Assembly: GCF_030676415.1 (NCBI RefSeq)
Contig: NZ_JAUUTW010000025.1
Location: forward strand, 1 to 64,000
Length of the DNA stretch: 64,000 nt
From: Peribacillus frigoritolerans
GTDB lineage: Bacteria; Bacillota; Bacilli; Bacillales; DSM-1321
Reading direction: 5' to 3'
The notes below the pieces were generated by a model that was not told the DNA's origin, did not search any database, and saw nothing but the letters and a program-made list of their open reading frames with translations. Numbering within the stretch: position 1 is the first letter of the stretch; every line of letters starts with the position of its first letter. The translations under genes and the position numbers were made by a program. This document shows, piece after piece, positions 42,748 through 51,156 of the stretch.

Positions 42748-43152
42748 ATGACAATAAAAAAAGTAAAAAGTATCCTATTCTTTCTTCTTGGGGCCATATC
42801 TCTTTTGATTGGTATCGCAGGGACTGTTTTACCAGTTCTGCCGGGCGGTCCGTTTTACTTATTTGCTGCTTTTTGCTTTGCTAAAAGTTCCAAGTCGATT
42901 GAAAATTGGTTCAAAAGCACCTCATTATATGAAAAATACGTTGAAGCATTCCTGCAAAAAAAAGGTATGACTCTAAAAGAGAAAATCAGAATCAATTTAA
43001 TTGCCGATTTCTTCATCGTAATTTCTGTATTTTATGTGGACATCCTATTAGTGAAAATCTTATTGGTAGTGCTCGCCCTCTACAAACATTATTATTTCAT
43101 TAAAAAAATTAAGACGATTGACCGAAACAGTACGAAACAAAGATCTTTTTGA
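42748..43152 (+). CDS. DUF454 (YbaN-family) small membrane protein
   Basis: About 134 residues. The family motif GTVLPVLPGGPFYLFAAFCF is present after the first helix, followed by KSIENWF and two C-terminal helices. DUF454 proteins are inner-membrane proteins of unknown function. AAAAGGTG precedes ATG 42748. It is a single-gene unit between two structured elements. Confidence 0.88.
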   Translation: MTIKKVKSILFFLLGAISLLIGIAGTVLPVLPGGPFYLFAAFCFAKSSKSIENWFKSTSLYEKYVEAFLQKKGMTLKEKIRINLIADFFIVISVFYVDILLVKILLVVLALYKHYYFIKKIKTIDRNSTKQRSF

Positions 43153-43154
43153 AC

Positions 43155-43240
43155 CTTCAAATAACGGGTCCTTACTTCAATAAGGGAGTTGCTTAGGCAG
43201 CTCTTTTTCTTATTGAACTAACGGGGCAGTTAGTTCAATA
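43155..43240 (+). repeat. Structured element (copy 8, nearly complete)
   Basis: ATAACGGGTCC at the left, stem GAGTTGC-TTAG-GCAGCTC, TTTTT, CTTATTGAACTAACGGGGCA and GTTAGTTCAATAAC. Confidence 0.85.
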
Positions 43241-43306
43241 ACTAGATATAGTCTACTTAAAGTATAATATTGGTAGACATCGTAACAAGAACTGAGGAGT
43301 GGTTGG

Positions 43307-43819
43307 ATGCTTTTAGATTTAAGAGGCGAGCCTGAAATGGACACTGTTACAGGAATTCTTTACTCAATGGTGGACGGAAATTATAAACGGTTAAAATCTA
43401 TTGTTGCTAATATGTCACAAGAGGAAATAGATTATAAAGGTCCTAACCAGAAATACAACAGTACAGCCCAAATACTAAGGCATTTAGCTTACGTAGACCT
43501 CACCTGGGTGTATAGAATAAAGGACGAGGTAATACCATTAGAACTTGAAGAGAAATATGGACCAATGTTAGATGAAAACAACAAGTTACCACAACTTAAA
43601 GGCATTTTACTGGATGTACTCTTAAATGATTATGACGATGTTATAAGTATGATTAAATCTTTATGCTACCAATTAACAGATAAACAATTAAATCGACCAG
43701 TTGTATATGAAAATGGTAACGAAGCCACAATTAAATGGGGTATTTGGCACATAGCAGACCATAATAGGTATCATCAAGCTCATATTAGCCAATTGCGTAA
43801 ATGGTTTAGCCAAAGTTGA
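43307..43819 (+). CDS. DinB-family putative metal-dependent thiol transferase / hydrolase
   Basis: A 170-aa four-helix DinB protein with the three metal-binding His: RHLAYVDLTW and HIADHNRYHQAHISQLRKW. Family members are thiol-S-transferases (bacillithiol in Bacillaceae) or DNA-damage-inducible proteins. ATG 43307 follows GAGGAGTGG. It is a single-gene unit with structured elements on both sides. Confidence 0.87.
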   Translation: MLLDLRGEPEMDTVTGILYSMVDGNYKRLKSIVANMSQEEIDYKGPNQKYNSTAQILRHLAYVDLTWVYRIKDEVIPLELEEKYGPMLDENNKLPQLKGILLDVLLNDYDDVISMIKSLCYQLTDKQLNRPVVYENGNEATIKWGIWHIADHNRYHQAHISQLRKWFSQS

Positions 43820-43832
43820 GATGTTCGTTATC

Positions 43833-43920
43833 TTGTTCAACTAACGGGTGCTATACTTTAATGAGGAGTTGCTTAGGCAGCTCTTTTTCTCATGGTTCTA
43901 AAGAAGCAGGATAATTCAAT
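43833..43920 (+). repeat. Structured element (copy 9, complete)
   Basis: The outer left arm TTGTTCAACTAACGGGTGC, stem GAGTTGC-TTAG-GCAGCTC, TTTTT, CTCATGGTTCTAAAGAAGCA and GGATAATTCAATAA. The outer arms can pair with each other. Confidence 0.85.
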
Positions 43921-43982
43921 AATAAAAAAATACATATATATAAATTTGGTAAAATTGATTAGAGGAGAAGGGTGGGGAATCA

Positions 43983-44251
43983 TGAAAAAATATTTAGGGG
44001 TTATATCGTTTGCTTTAATTATCTTGGTTATTTGTTTCTTGGCTGCAAATATAACACGAGTAATTGAAACTGGAGTAACAACTTTTCGTGTATGAATGAC
44101 ATGTGGAATCATTATATCTTTCGCGTTCTCTTTTCTCAGTGAGAAAGGGCTTTGGAGAAAATTCGCTTTAGGTCTTAGTATATTTGTTGGTCTATTTTAC
44201 TTTATAGCCTTCGAATTAATGAGAATCGTATTCCAGGGTAATGGATTTTAA
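43983..44251 (+). pseudogene. Small membrane-protein gene interrupted by an in-frame stop
   Basis: ATG 43983 starts KKYLGVISFALIILVICFLA and the frame meets TGA at 44093-44095, but continues open as MTCGIIISFAFSFLSEKGLW, then LSIFVGLFYFIAFELMRIVF to TAA at 44251. Read through, this is an 89-residue protein with three helices. An ATG directly follows the TGA (TGAATG), so two coupled small proteins are an alternative. GAGGAGAAGGG precedes the first ATG. Confidence 0.6.
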
Positions 44252-44253
44252 AT

Positions 44254-44404
44254 TGTTTATTCAACAAACAGGTATGTAAGTTTAGAACCGGAGCTGCCAA
44301 TTGGTGTTTTTTTTGCTTATAGCGGGTGCGTTAGCTGAAAATCAGAGCTGTCTTTAAGGCAGCTTTTTCTTTATGGAACTATCGCGGCAGGTTAGTTGAA
44401 CAAG
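44254..44404 (+). repeat. Structured elements, two overlapping copies (copies 10a and 10b)
   Basis: A decayed copy (TTCAACAAACAGGTATG ... GGAGCTGCCAATTGGTG, T8) is followed directly by a better one: GCGGGTGCGTTAGCTGAAAA, stem AGCTGTC-TTTAA-GGCAGCT, TTTTT, CTTTATGGAACTATCGCGGC, AGGTTAGTTGAACAAG. No intact gene lies between them. Confidence 0.82.
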
Positions 44405-44520
44405 CTATGATGAACCAACTGAATACTTAATGGAAAAAGGAATTTTTGACGGTTATGTGAACAGGTAGGATTAGCAACTAGACATAAAGAATACCTATTT
44501 ATAAAAGGGGGGCTTCTTTA

Positions 44521-44739
44521 ATGGAAAAAGAAAACTTACTAGCTGTGAAATGTTCGTGCTGCAAAAAAGAATTGGACGCAATAGACTTGGTCATCATCAA
44601 TGAATCACTTCAGCTGACGCATATTCAATGCCCTTATAAAGGAGAAAAAGCAATTATTGATGTAGGATATTTTAATGTTGTAACCCGAAAATACCTGACC
44701 TGTACCCATGAAAAAGCCCCTCTAAGTGGGGGTATGTAA
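44521..44739 (+). CDS. Small cysteine-rich protein, 72 aa
   Basis: An unrecognised protein with CSCCKKELD near residue 11, QCPYKG in the middle and LTCTHE near the end, arranged like a small zinc ribbon. AAAAGGGGGG lies 8 nt before ATG 44521, so it is probably translated. It is a single-gene unit between two structured elements. No function can be proposed beyond metal binding. Confidence 0.65.
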   Translation: MEKENLLAVKCSCCKKELDAIDLVIINESLQLTHIQCPYKGEKAIIDVGYFNVVTRKYLTCTHEKAPLSGGM

Positions 44740-44790
44740 AGTCCATGGCTGTGCATTTTTAGCAAAAACCTTGTGAATTCGGTTCTCTAA

Positions 44791-44841
44791 AGAGCTATGG
44801 CGATCAGCTCTTATGGAACAAAAGGGGCAGGATAGTTCATT
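44791..44841 (+). repeat. Structured element (copy 11)
   Basis: Stem AGAGCT-ATGGCGATC-AGCTCT, CTTATGGAACAAAAGGGGCA, GGATAGTTCATTAAG. The T-run is lost, but the tail is conserved. Confidence 0.7.
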
Positions 44842-44922
44842 AAGAACTACCTGTTTTTTTCTTGATGAATACCTTGCATTATAAAGTAATATAAAATATA
44901 TTTATACCAAGAGGTGGGAAAA

Positions 44923-45264
44923 TTGGAAATTAATAAGGAAGTCTTAAAAGGTCATATAGACACTCTCATCCTTTCTCTTTTACATAGGAGGGATATGTAC
45001 GGCTATGAATTAGCCAAAATTGTTCGAGAAAAGAGTGATAACCAATTTGAATTAAAAGAAGGTACGCTTTATCTGTCTTTAAAGAGGTTAGAAAAGAATG
45101 AATGGATTTCTTCTTACTGGGGTGATGAGCAAGGACCAGGAGGAAGAAGAAAATATTACAAACTTACATCAATGGGTGAAGAAGGATTTAAACAAAAGCG
45201 CCTGGAATGGGAATTTGTAAGAGATGTGATTGATTCTTTTTTAGATGGGGGGAGAAAAAAATGA
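44923..45264 (+). CDS. PadR-family transcriptional regulator
   Basis: About 113 residues with the PadR winged helix: LSLLHRRDMYGYELAKIVRE, ELKEGTLYLSLKRLEKNEWI and GRRKYYKLT. PadR dimers repress membrane or stress genes. I prefer TTG 44923 because AGAGGTGGG ends 5 nt upstream; a GTG at 44914 overlaps it. The 4-bp overlap with the next gene (ATGA) makes a PadR-HAAS pair, common in Bacillus, in which the second protein is the likely target or sensor partner. Confidence 0.9.
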   Translation: MEINKEVLKGHIDTLILSLLHRRDMYGYELAKIVREKSDNQFELKEGTLYLSLKRLEKNEWISSYWGDEQGPGGRRKYYKLTSMGEEGFKQKRLEWEFVRDVIDSFLDGGRKK

Positions 45265-46106
45265 ATCAACTTGAAGAATACGTTCATTCGGTTTACCGAA
45301 ATGTTGATGGAGATAAAGAAGAAATCGAAGAATTAAAACAAGAAATGCGCTCACATTTACTAGAAGCTGTTTATGAGTTAAAAGAAAATGGAGTGTCGGA
45401 AGAAGAAGCAAATAGAATTGCCATTGAAAACTTCGGAGATAAAAAACACCTTATAAAAGGATTATCGGAATTTTTTAATGTTCAAAAGCGATTTACGCGG
45501 TATATCTTATTATTTTCTCTTGTTTCACTTGTGCTAGGAGCTACCTTTTTTGTAAACACCTTTTCAAAAATAAACGATTTTCAAGAGGAAAGAAACATCA
45601 TCATGAACAATGTGTTAACCATCATAGGTGATGATAGTGTGATTACAAATTCCGAAAAAGAGGGTCTCCATACTATTTTCGACGAACATGGCGACCATTT
45701 AAATTATTTGGCAGTCTTTAATGTGAAAGAGCAAGCTCAAGTACAAGAATGGTTAAAAGAATATGATATAAAAACAAAACCTTCTAACACCTACCCCCTT
45801 GAATATCAGCATGCAACATTTATGATTGGACATCAGGGTGAGAATTTGAATAATAAAGAAGAAATCGTTAGCAGTAATTATGACTTAGGAACAGTAGCGA
45901 GTGCAAATGATAGTTGGATTGTTCAATATGAATATAAGGATACCTACCATAATGTTATTGAAGCAAATAATTCAATGGTATTAGGAGATTACATGGATAT
46001 TTTTCATCTACCGATTTTGTTCTTTGTAGTGTTTGGAGTTCTAATTATTGTTTGGCGATTCTTAAAAAAATATCATAAAAGATATTTTAAAGGACTTATA
46101 AACTGA
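45261..46106 (+). CDS. HAAS-domain (permease prefix) membrane protein
   Basis: A 281-aa protein. The N-terminal helical HAAS/permease prefix domain (about residues 1-70, with EIEELKQEMRSHLLEAVYEL and the ENFGD turn) is followed by a membrane helix (about 78-98), an extracellular domain of about 150 residues and a second helix near 245-265. HAAS proteins work with PadR regulators as membrane sensors. The external domain is not recognised. Confidence 0.82.
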   Translation: MNQLEEYVHSVYRNVDGDKEEIEELKQEMRSHLLEAVYELKENGVSEEEANRIAIENFGDKKHLIKGLSEFFNVQKRFTRYILLFSLVSLVLGATFFVNTFSKINDFQEERNIIMNNVLTIIGDDSVITNSEKEGLHTIFDEHGDHLNYLAVFNVKEQAQVQEWLKEYDIKTKPSNTYPLEYQHATFMIGHQGENLNNKEEIVSSNYDLGTVASANDSWIVQYEYKDTYHNVIEANNSMVLGDYMDIFHLPILFFVVFGVLIIVWRFLKKYHKRYFKGLIN

Positions 46107-46114
46107 ATTTCTTA

Positions 46115-46200
46115 AATGGACTAACGGGTGCTTTACCTCATTATTAGGAGCTGATCAGAAGCTCCTTTTCTTATACAACTTAGGGGCAGGATAGTTGAAG
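46115..46200 (+). repeat. Structured element (copy 12, complete)
   Basis: GGACTAACGGGTGC, stem GGAGCT-GATCAGA-AGCTCC, TTTT, CTTATACAACTTAGGGGCAG and GATAGTTGAAG. Confidence 0.83.
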
Positions 46201-46330
46201 AGATCTCAACAATTGGGCCATTTTCTTGAATAAGAGAAGGGATTTTTTGTAAGTAAGTCGAAGTTAATCAGAAGATGTTATTTAGTTTAGCATCGGGACG
46301 TACTACTCAACATAAAGGAGGAAATCGATT

Positions 46331-46747
46331 ATGAGCGACACACAGACATTACGAGGACTCACTACAGTCAGTTTTTGGACGGATGATCTACCAGCGGCAA
46401 AGAAGTGGTACGCCGAGCTATTGGGCATCGAACCATACTTCGAACGTCCAGGATATGTCGAGTTTCGCCTCGGCGACTACCAGCACGAGCTGGGTCTGAT
46501 CGATAGCCTCTACGCGCCCGATGGTTCAGCGACTGGCCCGGCCGGTGCTGTAGTGTACTGGCACGTCGACGATGTAACAGCAACTTTCCAGAAGCTGCTG
46601 TCCATGGGTGCGAAAGAGTACGAGGCACCCACAGAGCGCGGCGAAGGATTCATCACTGCTTCTGTGGTCGATCCCTTTGGGAACATCCTAGGCATTATGT
46701 ACAATCAGCACTATTTGGAGGTTCTGGGTTCGACCAGAAAAGCGTGA
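46331..46747 (+). CDS. VOC-family (glyoxalase-like) protein, recently acquired
   Basis: A 138-aa VOC protein (two beta-alpha-beta-beta-beta modules): FWTDDLPAAKKWYAELLGIE and, in the second half, WHVDDVTATFQKLLSMGAKE and ASVVDPFGNILGIM. AAAGGAGG precedes ATG 46331. Codon use is strikingly unlike its AT-rich neighbours (many GCG, CGC, GGC and CTG codons), indicating transfer from a high-GC organism. Function could be lyase, dioxygenase or resistance; no substrate is predicted. Confidence 0.88.
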   Translation: MSDTQTLRGLTTVSFWTDDLPAAKKWYAELLGIEPYFERPGYVEFRLGDYQHELGLIDSLYAPDGSATGPAGAVVYWHVDDVTATFQKLLSMGAKEYEAPTERGEGFITASVVDPFGNILGIMYNQHYLEVLGSTRKA

Positions 46748-46993
46748 CGCTCGCCGTCGGCATTCACACAGTTCACCGAGGTTTGGCAAACTGCACTTTG
46801 AGGCGTAGCAATTATCTGTGCAGTGGCAGCTGTCTTGAATAATGTTATGTTTACCCCAACTGTTCGATATTGAACTACTATTCAGGAGACAAAAAGTACT
46901 AGAAAAGTGAAAAGGTGAAAAGGGGGCTTCACGAGGTAACATTAGTAAAGGACTATTCCAGAATAGGGCGCGAAGTTTCGCTTTTCTTATAGT

Positions 46994-47204
46994 ACTACCA
47001 TCAAAATAGGTTTATTTAAAAGTGAAAAATGACACTTAAGAAGACCCTGCTCAATCGTTTTTAAAAAAAGAGCAGGGCGTTAATTAATTAGTCTATGGAT
47101 TAGGGTTGACTGGATTAAGGTCAGTATGGGTATTGACACTTCCTGACCATTTTCATTCTTTGTGGTGAATCGCCGATTTTTGCGATTCATGGATGGCTAA
47201 CGGG
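46994..47204 (+). repeat. Long direct repeat flanking the SleB-like gene, left copy
   Basis: About 210 bp nearly identical to 48201-48403. It includes a hairpin CCCTGCTC...GAGCAGGG (from 47045), TTAATTAATTAGTCTATGG, and a second hairpin GAATCG...CGATTC near the right end, and ends GGATGGCTAACGGG inside a structured element. A small terminator-like hairpin (GCGAAGTTTCGC-TTTTCTTAT, 46969-46990) precedes it. From 46748 to 47378 no gene is supported. Confidence 0.85.
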
Positions 47205-47256
47205 TGCGTTAGCTGAAGATCGGTGCTGTCTTTAAGGCAGCTTTTTCTTATGGGGG
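47196..47256 (+). repeat. Structured element (copy 13)
   Basis: GCTAACGGGTGCGTTAGCTG, then stem GCTGTC-TTTAA-GGCAGC, TTTTT, CTTATGGGGGTACC. Its left arm is shared with the end of the long direct repeat. Confidence 0.78.
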
Positions 47257-47265
47257 TACCGCCAA

Positions 47266-47296
47266 AAAGGTCGGGCAAATACTGCCCGACCTTTCA
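47266..47296 (-). terminator. Terminator of the SleB-like gene
   Basis: AAAGGTCGGGCA (47266-47277) pairs perfectly with TGCCCGACCTTT (47283-47294); on the minus strand it is followed by TTGG. Confidence 0.82.
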
Positions 47297-47378
47297 ACTA
47301 TCTCCCACGACGTAGTTAATGGGATATTTATAATACGAAACTATAAATATCATTCCTCAATATGTATGCAGATTGGTT

Positions 47379-48023
47379 TTACTTTGCAAATAAGTGGTTG
47401 CCTATTCTAATGACTGTTTCCCTTGTGAAAATCCATTCATCTGTTGCCGAGAACGGATTATAATAATAAACAGAACCATGAGTAGGATCCCAACCTTGTA
47501 ATGCATCCATAACAGCTCGATAAGAATGGCTATTTGGGGTCAAATAATATTGCCCATCATGTACAGCTGTAAAAGCATTTGTCTGGAAAATAACATCGTA
47601 AGTATTTTTAGGAAAACCTGGCGTTGACATTCGGTTCAAAATTACTGCAGCGACAGCTACTTTTCCTTCATAAGTTTCTCCTCGAGCTTCTCCATGAACA
47701 ACCCTGGCCATCATTTCAATACTATTTAATTTTTGTTGTGTTTGGAATCCAAAAACTCCATCCGGTAATATTCCAGAATCTAGTTGAAGTTGTTTCACTG
47801 CATGATCAGTAATTGAACCATAATACCCTGTTGGTTGCGTGTTAAAGTAACCCATTTTCTTTAAATTTTCTTGTAAGTCATAAACTGCTTGTCCTTGACT
47901 TCCATTGTGTAAAATTTCTTGAGCAAAGATTGAATTGGGTATAAAAAACATGAAACAAATAAAAACAACAAACGACATTTTTTTTACATTTAACATCAAA
48001 CGATCCCACATCCTTCGATTCAT
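47379..48023 (-). CDS. SleB-like cell wall hydrolase (spore cortex-lytic type)
   Basis: A 214-aa secreted protein: signal peptide (to about IFAQE, residue 36), a peptidoglycan-binding domain (about 40-95, GSQGQAVYDLQENLKKMGYF) and a Hydrolase_2 catalytic domain (about 100-212) with ARVVHGEARGETYEGKVAVA, where the Glu is catalytic. SleB is a lytic transglycosylase for germinating spore cortex; this copy is shorter than classical SleB (about 300 residues). It is flanked by two long direct repeats. The start codon is uncertain among three in-frame ATGs. Confidence 0.88.
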   Translation of the reverse strand: MNRRMWDRLMLNVKKMSFVVFICFMFFIPNSIFAQEILHNGSQGQAVYDLQENLKKMGYFNTQPTGYYGSITDHAVKQLQLDSGILPDGVFGFQTQQKLNSIEMMARVVHGEARGETYEGKVAVAAVILNRMSTPGFPKNTYDVIFQTNAFTAVHDGQYYLTPNSHSYRAVMDALQGWDPTHGSVYYYNPFSATDEWIFTRETVIRIGNHLFAK

Positions 48024-48200
48024 TTTCCTACTATTCTACTTTATCATACAAGGAAAATAGATTTATCTTACATTATTCCTATTTTAAACCAAAAATTGAG
48101 GAAATTTTCAGATAAATTCTGCTTTATTGGGGTACCGCCTATCTGTTTTGGGGTATAAAGAAATTTTAACTTGATGGAATGCGACAAGACCCCTTATGGA

Positions 48201-48403
48201 ACTACCATGAAAATTAGATACTTTAAAAATGAAAAATGACAATACTTAAGAAGACCCTTCTCAATCGTTTTAAAAAAAGAGGAGAGCGTTAATTAATTAG
48301 TTTATGGATTAGGGTTGACTGGATTAAGGTCAGTATCAGTATTGACACTTCCTAACCATTTTCATTCTTTGTGGTGAATCGCCGATTTTTGCGATTCATG
48401 GAT
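48201..48403 (+). repeat. Long direct repeat flanking the SleB-like gene, right copy
   Basis: The second copy of 46994-47204, with scattered substitutions (for example CCCTTCTC for CCCTGCTC, which weakens its first hairpin). Both copies start at ACTACCAT and end GATGGCTAACGGG. The unit from repeat to repeat is about 1.2 kb. Confidence 0.85.
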
Positions 48404-48430
48404 GGCTAACGGGACAGTTTAGTTGAACAA
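48396..48430 (+). repeat. Structured element, tail only (copy 14)
   Basis: GGCTAACGGGACAGTTTAGT then TGAACAAGAAC. The hairpin half is missing: left-arm and right-tail sequence have fused, as expected for recombination between two elements. Confidence 0.65.
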
Positions 48431-48602
48431 GAACAAAGGGGAAATCCCATGATTCTAAGCGTTGTTAAGTGGATTCCTTCGTAACACTCATGTGATTAGA
48501 CGGTAGTTTTGCTGACAAATGGTAGTTTGTTATAGGATAAGGGTGATATATTTGATGCAAAATATTAGGGGCAAAACTCCAAAAAGAAGGAAGTGCTAAA
48601 CG

Positions 48603-49310
48603 ATGAATTTAGAAATGGTTATGCAGGAGCTTGAAGCCCTTGGCAAGGAAAGAACTAAAAAAATGTACATATCCAATGGTGCGCATGAGCCGCTTTTTGG
48701 CGTGGCTACAGGCGCTATGAAACCAATTGCAAAGAAAATAAAAATAAGTCACCGTTTAGCTGAAGAGCTTTATTCCACGGGGAACTACGATGCAATGTAC
48801 TTTGCAGGCATTATCGCAGACCCAAAAACCATGACTGAGTCGGATTTTGATCGTTGGATGGATGCTGCGTATTTTTATATGCTGTCCGATTTTGTAGTGG
48901 CTGTAACTTTATCAGAGTCAGATATTGCACAAGAAGTTGCTGATAAATGGATCACAAGCGGTGAAGAGCTGAGAATGTCAGCGGGCTGGAGTTGCTACTG
49001 CTGGCTTTTAGGGAATCGGCTAGACGTTGAATTTTCAGAAAGCAAGATTTTCAATATGCTTGAAATTGTGAAAAATACGATTCACGATTCACCAGAACGA
49101 ACGAAATCCGCTATGAATAATTTTCTATACACGGTGGGGATTTCATATGTGCCACTCCATGAAAAGGCAGTCGAGACCGCAAAGGCACTAGGAACAGTAG
49201 AAGTCAAACGGGACAAGAAAAAAAGCAGTTTTCTAAATGCTTACGAAAGTATTCAAAAAGAAGTCGATAAAGGTAAGCTTGGTTTTAAACGCAAACATGT
49301 AAGATGTTAA
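48603..49310 (+). CDS. DNA alkylation repair (AlkD-like) protein
   Basis: A 235-aa all-helical HEAT-like protein of the DNA alkylation repair family: KKMYISNGAHEPLFGVATGA and MKPIAKKIK near the start, then AGWSCYCWLLGN in the middle. AlkD-type glycosylases excise cationic alkylated bases; relatives lacking the usual Trp/Asp residues may bind other lesions. AAAGAAGG precedes the ATG. It is a single-gene unit. Confidence 0.85.
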   Translation: MNLEMVMQELEALGKERTKKMYISNGAHEPLFGVATGAMKPIAKKIKISHRLAEELYSTGNYDAMYFAGIIADPKTMTESDFDRWMDAAYFYMLSDFVVAVTLSESDIAQEVADKWITSGEELRMSAGWSCYCWLLGNRLDVEFSESKIFNMLEIVKNTIHDSPERTKSAMNNFLYTVGISYVPLHEKAVETAKALGTVEVKRDKKKSSFLNAYESIQKEVDKGKLGFKRKHVRC

Positions 49311-49343
49311 AAAAATTATCCTCGCAAAATTGAAGTGTAATCT

Positions 49344-49484
49344 ATGGATGATTATAAAGATACTGTACTTGAGCAATTATGTATCAATTATCGTGAAAAA
49401 GTTAAAAATTTTAAAGCCAGTATCTCGTATAGAAATACAAGGCAGTTTTACCTAGTGTGTAAAAAAAGGAATTTTGAAATTTGA
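49344..49484 (+). CDS. Possible 46-aa ORF in a 700-bp gap
   Basis: An open frame starting DDYKDTVLEQLCINYREKVK with no clear ribosome site and no known family. It may be a fragment. The rest of 49485-49930 is AT-rich and shows no supported gene. Confidence 0.25.
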   Translation: MDDYKDTVLEQLCINYREKVKNFKASISYRNTRQFYLVCKKRNFEI

Positions 49485-49933
49485 AATGTTATTCATTCCT
49501 TTTAGTTTTGAGTGGAGTAAATTTTATCGTTCATAAGTGTTAAATACCACAAATGTACACTGCTAATCGCAGGGAAATAAATGTGTAAAGCACTTTTATT
49601 TAGATATTGATTATGGTGTTGAATATAAAGAATTTAGATATTGTTGGTTCAGTTTCTTTCTTAGCGAATAAAATTTCCGAAATGGGCGGTATAGCATTGT
49701 ATCTACCGTTCGTAAAAGTACACCTTTATAAACATTCTATAATTACCATTGAAATGGAAGGCTTTTAACTAGTATCTATTTAATACGTGCCCCTATTATT
49801 GTTTTCATTTTGGATGGAGGCTATTTTTTTCCCTAGAGAGGTAGAGTGAGAAACACTATAAAAATGCAATTTCTAATAACTTAAAAGATAAATATAAATG
49901 AATAATTCAACCAAGGGATGATTAAAAAAAATA

Positions 49934-49972
49934 AAAGCATACGTTGGTGATTTATACCAGCGTATGCTTTAA
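49934..49972 (-). terminator. Terminator of the asparaginase gene
   Basis: AAAGCATACG...CGTATGCTTT is a long stem with the T-run on the minus-strand side (TTTTATTTTTTTT), about 50 bp past the asparaginase stop. Confidence 0.85.
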
Positions 49973-50017
49973 ATTTCATTCCTTTTAGTTAATCAAGGAA
50001 TTCTTATTTTTTAATTA

Positions 50018-51139
50018 TTAATATTCGTTAAAAAATTGCTGAATTTCCTTTGGATCATCTGTTTTTGTTAATGCAAGCATCGTCAAAATTCGTGCTTTTT
50101 GAGGATTAAGTGAGTCCGCTGTAACAAAATTATTTTCATCGTCAATCTTTTCTCTCGTAACAATACCATTTCCTACACGGCTAGAGCGAGTAATAATCAC
50201 GCCTTTTTTGACAGCGTCTTTAGCACCCTCAAAAGCAGTATCAGAAGTTAAACCGTTTCCTTCACCTGCTATTATGATCCCTTTAGCTCCTGCTTTCACA
50301 GATGCATCGTAAAAATATCTACTATCATTTTGATAGCTATAAATAATGTCCACTTGAGGAAGTTTATCTAGTTTTGATACATCAAACACCGATTTGGTTG
50401 TATGTTTACGAGTGGGTTCATTGTAGAAAAATATTTTATTACCTGCGATTGCTCCTAAATAGCCTTGTTCCTCAGATTGGAATGTATCTGTCATGGTTGT
50501 ATTGGTTTTAGTTATGTAACGTGCAGAACCTATCCGGTCATTTAATGAGATTAAAACACCTTTGTTTTTAGCATCTTTACTAGCAGCAATTTTTACAGCA
50601 TTATATAAGTTTAAAGGTCCATCTGCACTTATAGCTGTAGCCGGTCTCATTGATCCAACAATCACGACAGGTTTGTTGCTTTTTACGACCAGATTCAGAA
50701 AGTAAGCAGTTTCTTCTAAGGTATCTGTTCCATGCGTTACGACAATTCCATCAACGTCTTTAGATTTTAATAACTCATTAATTCGTTTCGCCAACTTTAA
50801 TAAAGTTTTATTATCCATATTGTTACTGCTAATATTGGCGAATTGTTCACCACTCACATTTGCTGCTTGTTTTAATTCGGGAACTGCTTTAATTAGTGTT
50901 TCAACACCAATTGTACCTGGTTGATAACCAGTTGTGTCAGTATTGGATGTAGCAGAACCTGCAATCGTTCCGCCAGTAGCTATGATTTTCACATTGTTTA
51001 ACTTGGGATTTGTTGATGTTGCTTCTACTTTCTCTTCTTTTAGATTACTATTTGCTGAGCTATGGATAGCAGTGATAGATCCAGAAAATAATAGTGTAAC
51101 CAATAGAAACGTGATTCCTAGATATTTTTTTATGTTCAT
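50018..51139 (-). CDS. ansZ: Secreted type II L-asparaginase
   Basis: A 373-aa protein with an N-terminal signal peptide (about 1-30) and both asparaginase signatures: IIATGGTIAGSA (first catalytic Thr, about residue 57) and VVTHGTDTLEETAYFL (second Thr and the Asp-Lys partner). Later SMRPATAISADGPLNLYNAV is also typical. Type II enzymes hydrolyse asparagine outside the membrane. B. subtilis ansZ is nitrogen-regulated; here a tandem 16-bp repeat lies 18 bp upstream, but no clear TnrA box is seen. Confidence 0.93.
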   Translation of the reverse strand: MNIKKYLGITFLLVTLLFSGSITAIHSSANSNLKEEKVEATSTNPKLNNVKIIATGGTIAGSATSNTDTTGYQPGTIGVETLIKAVPELKQAANVSGEQFANISSNNMDNKTLLKLAKRINELLKSKDVDGIVVTHGTDTLEETAYFLNLVVKSNKPVVIVGSMRPATAISADGPLNLYNAVKIAASKDAKNKGVLISLNDRIGSARYITKTNTTMTDTFQSEEQGYLGAIAGNKIFFYNEPTRKHTTKSVFDVSKLDKLPQVDIIYSYQNDSRYFYDASVKAGAKGIIIAGEGNGLTSDTAFEGAKDAVKKGVIITRSSRVGNGIVTREKIDDENNFVTADSLNPQKARILTMLALTKTDDPKEIQQFFNEY

Positions 51140-51156
51140 GTCTAGTTAGCTCCTTC

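Noticed and set aside
46368-46704. Minus-strand Arg-rich frames opposite the VOC gene
   Set aside because: Long antisense frames are expected opposite a GC-rich gene; the plus strand has the VOC motifs and a ribosome site.
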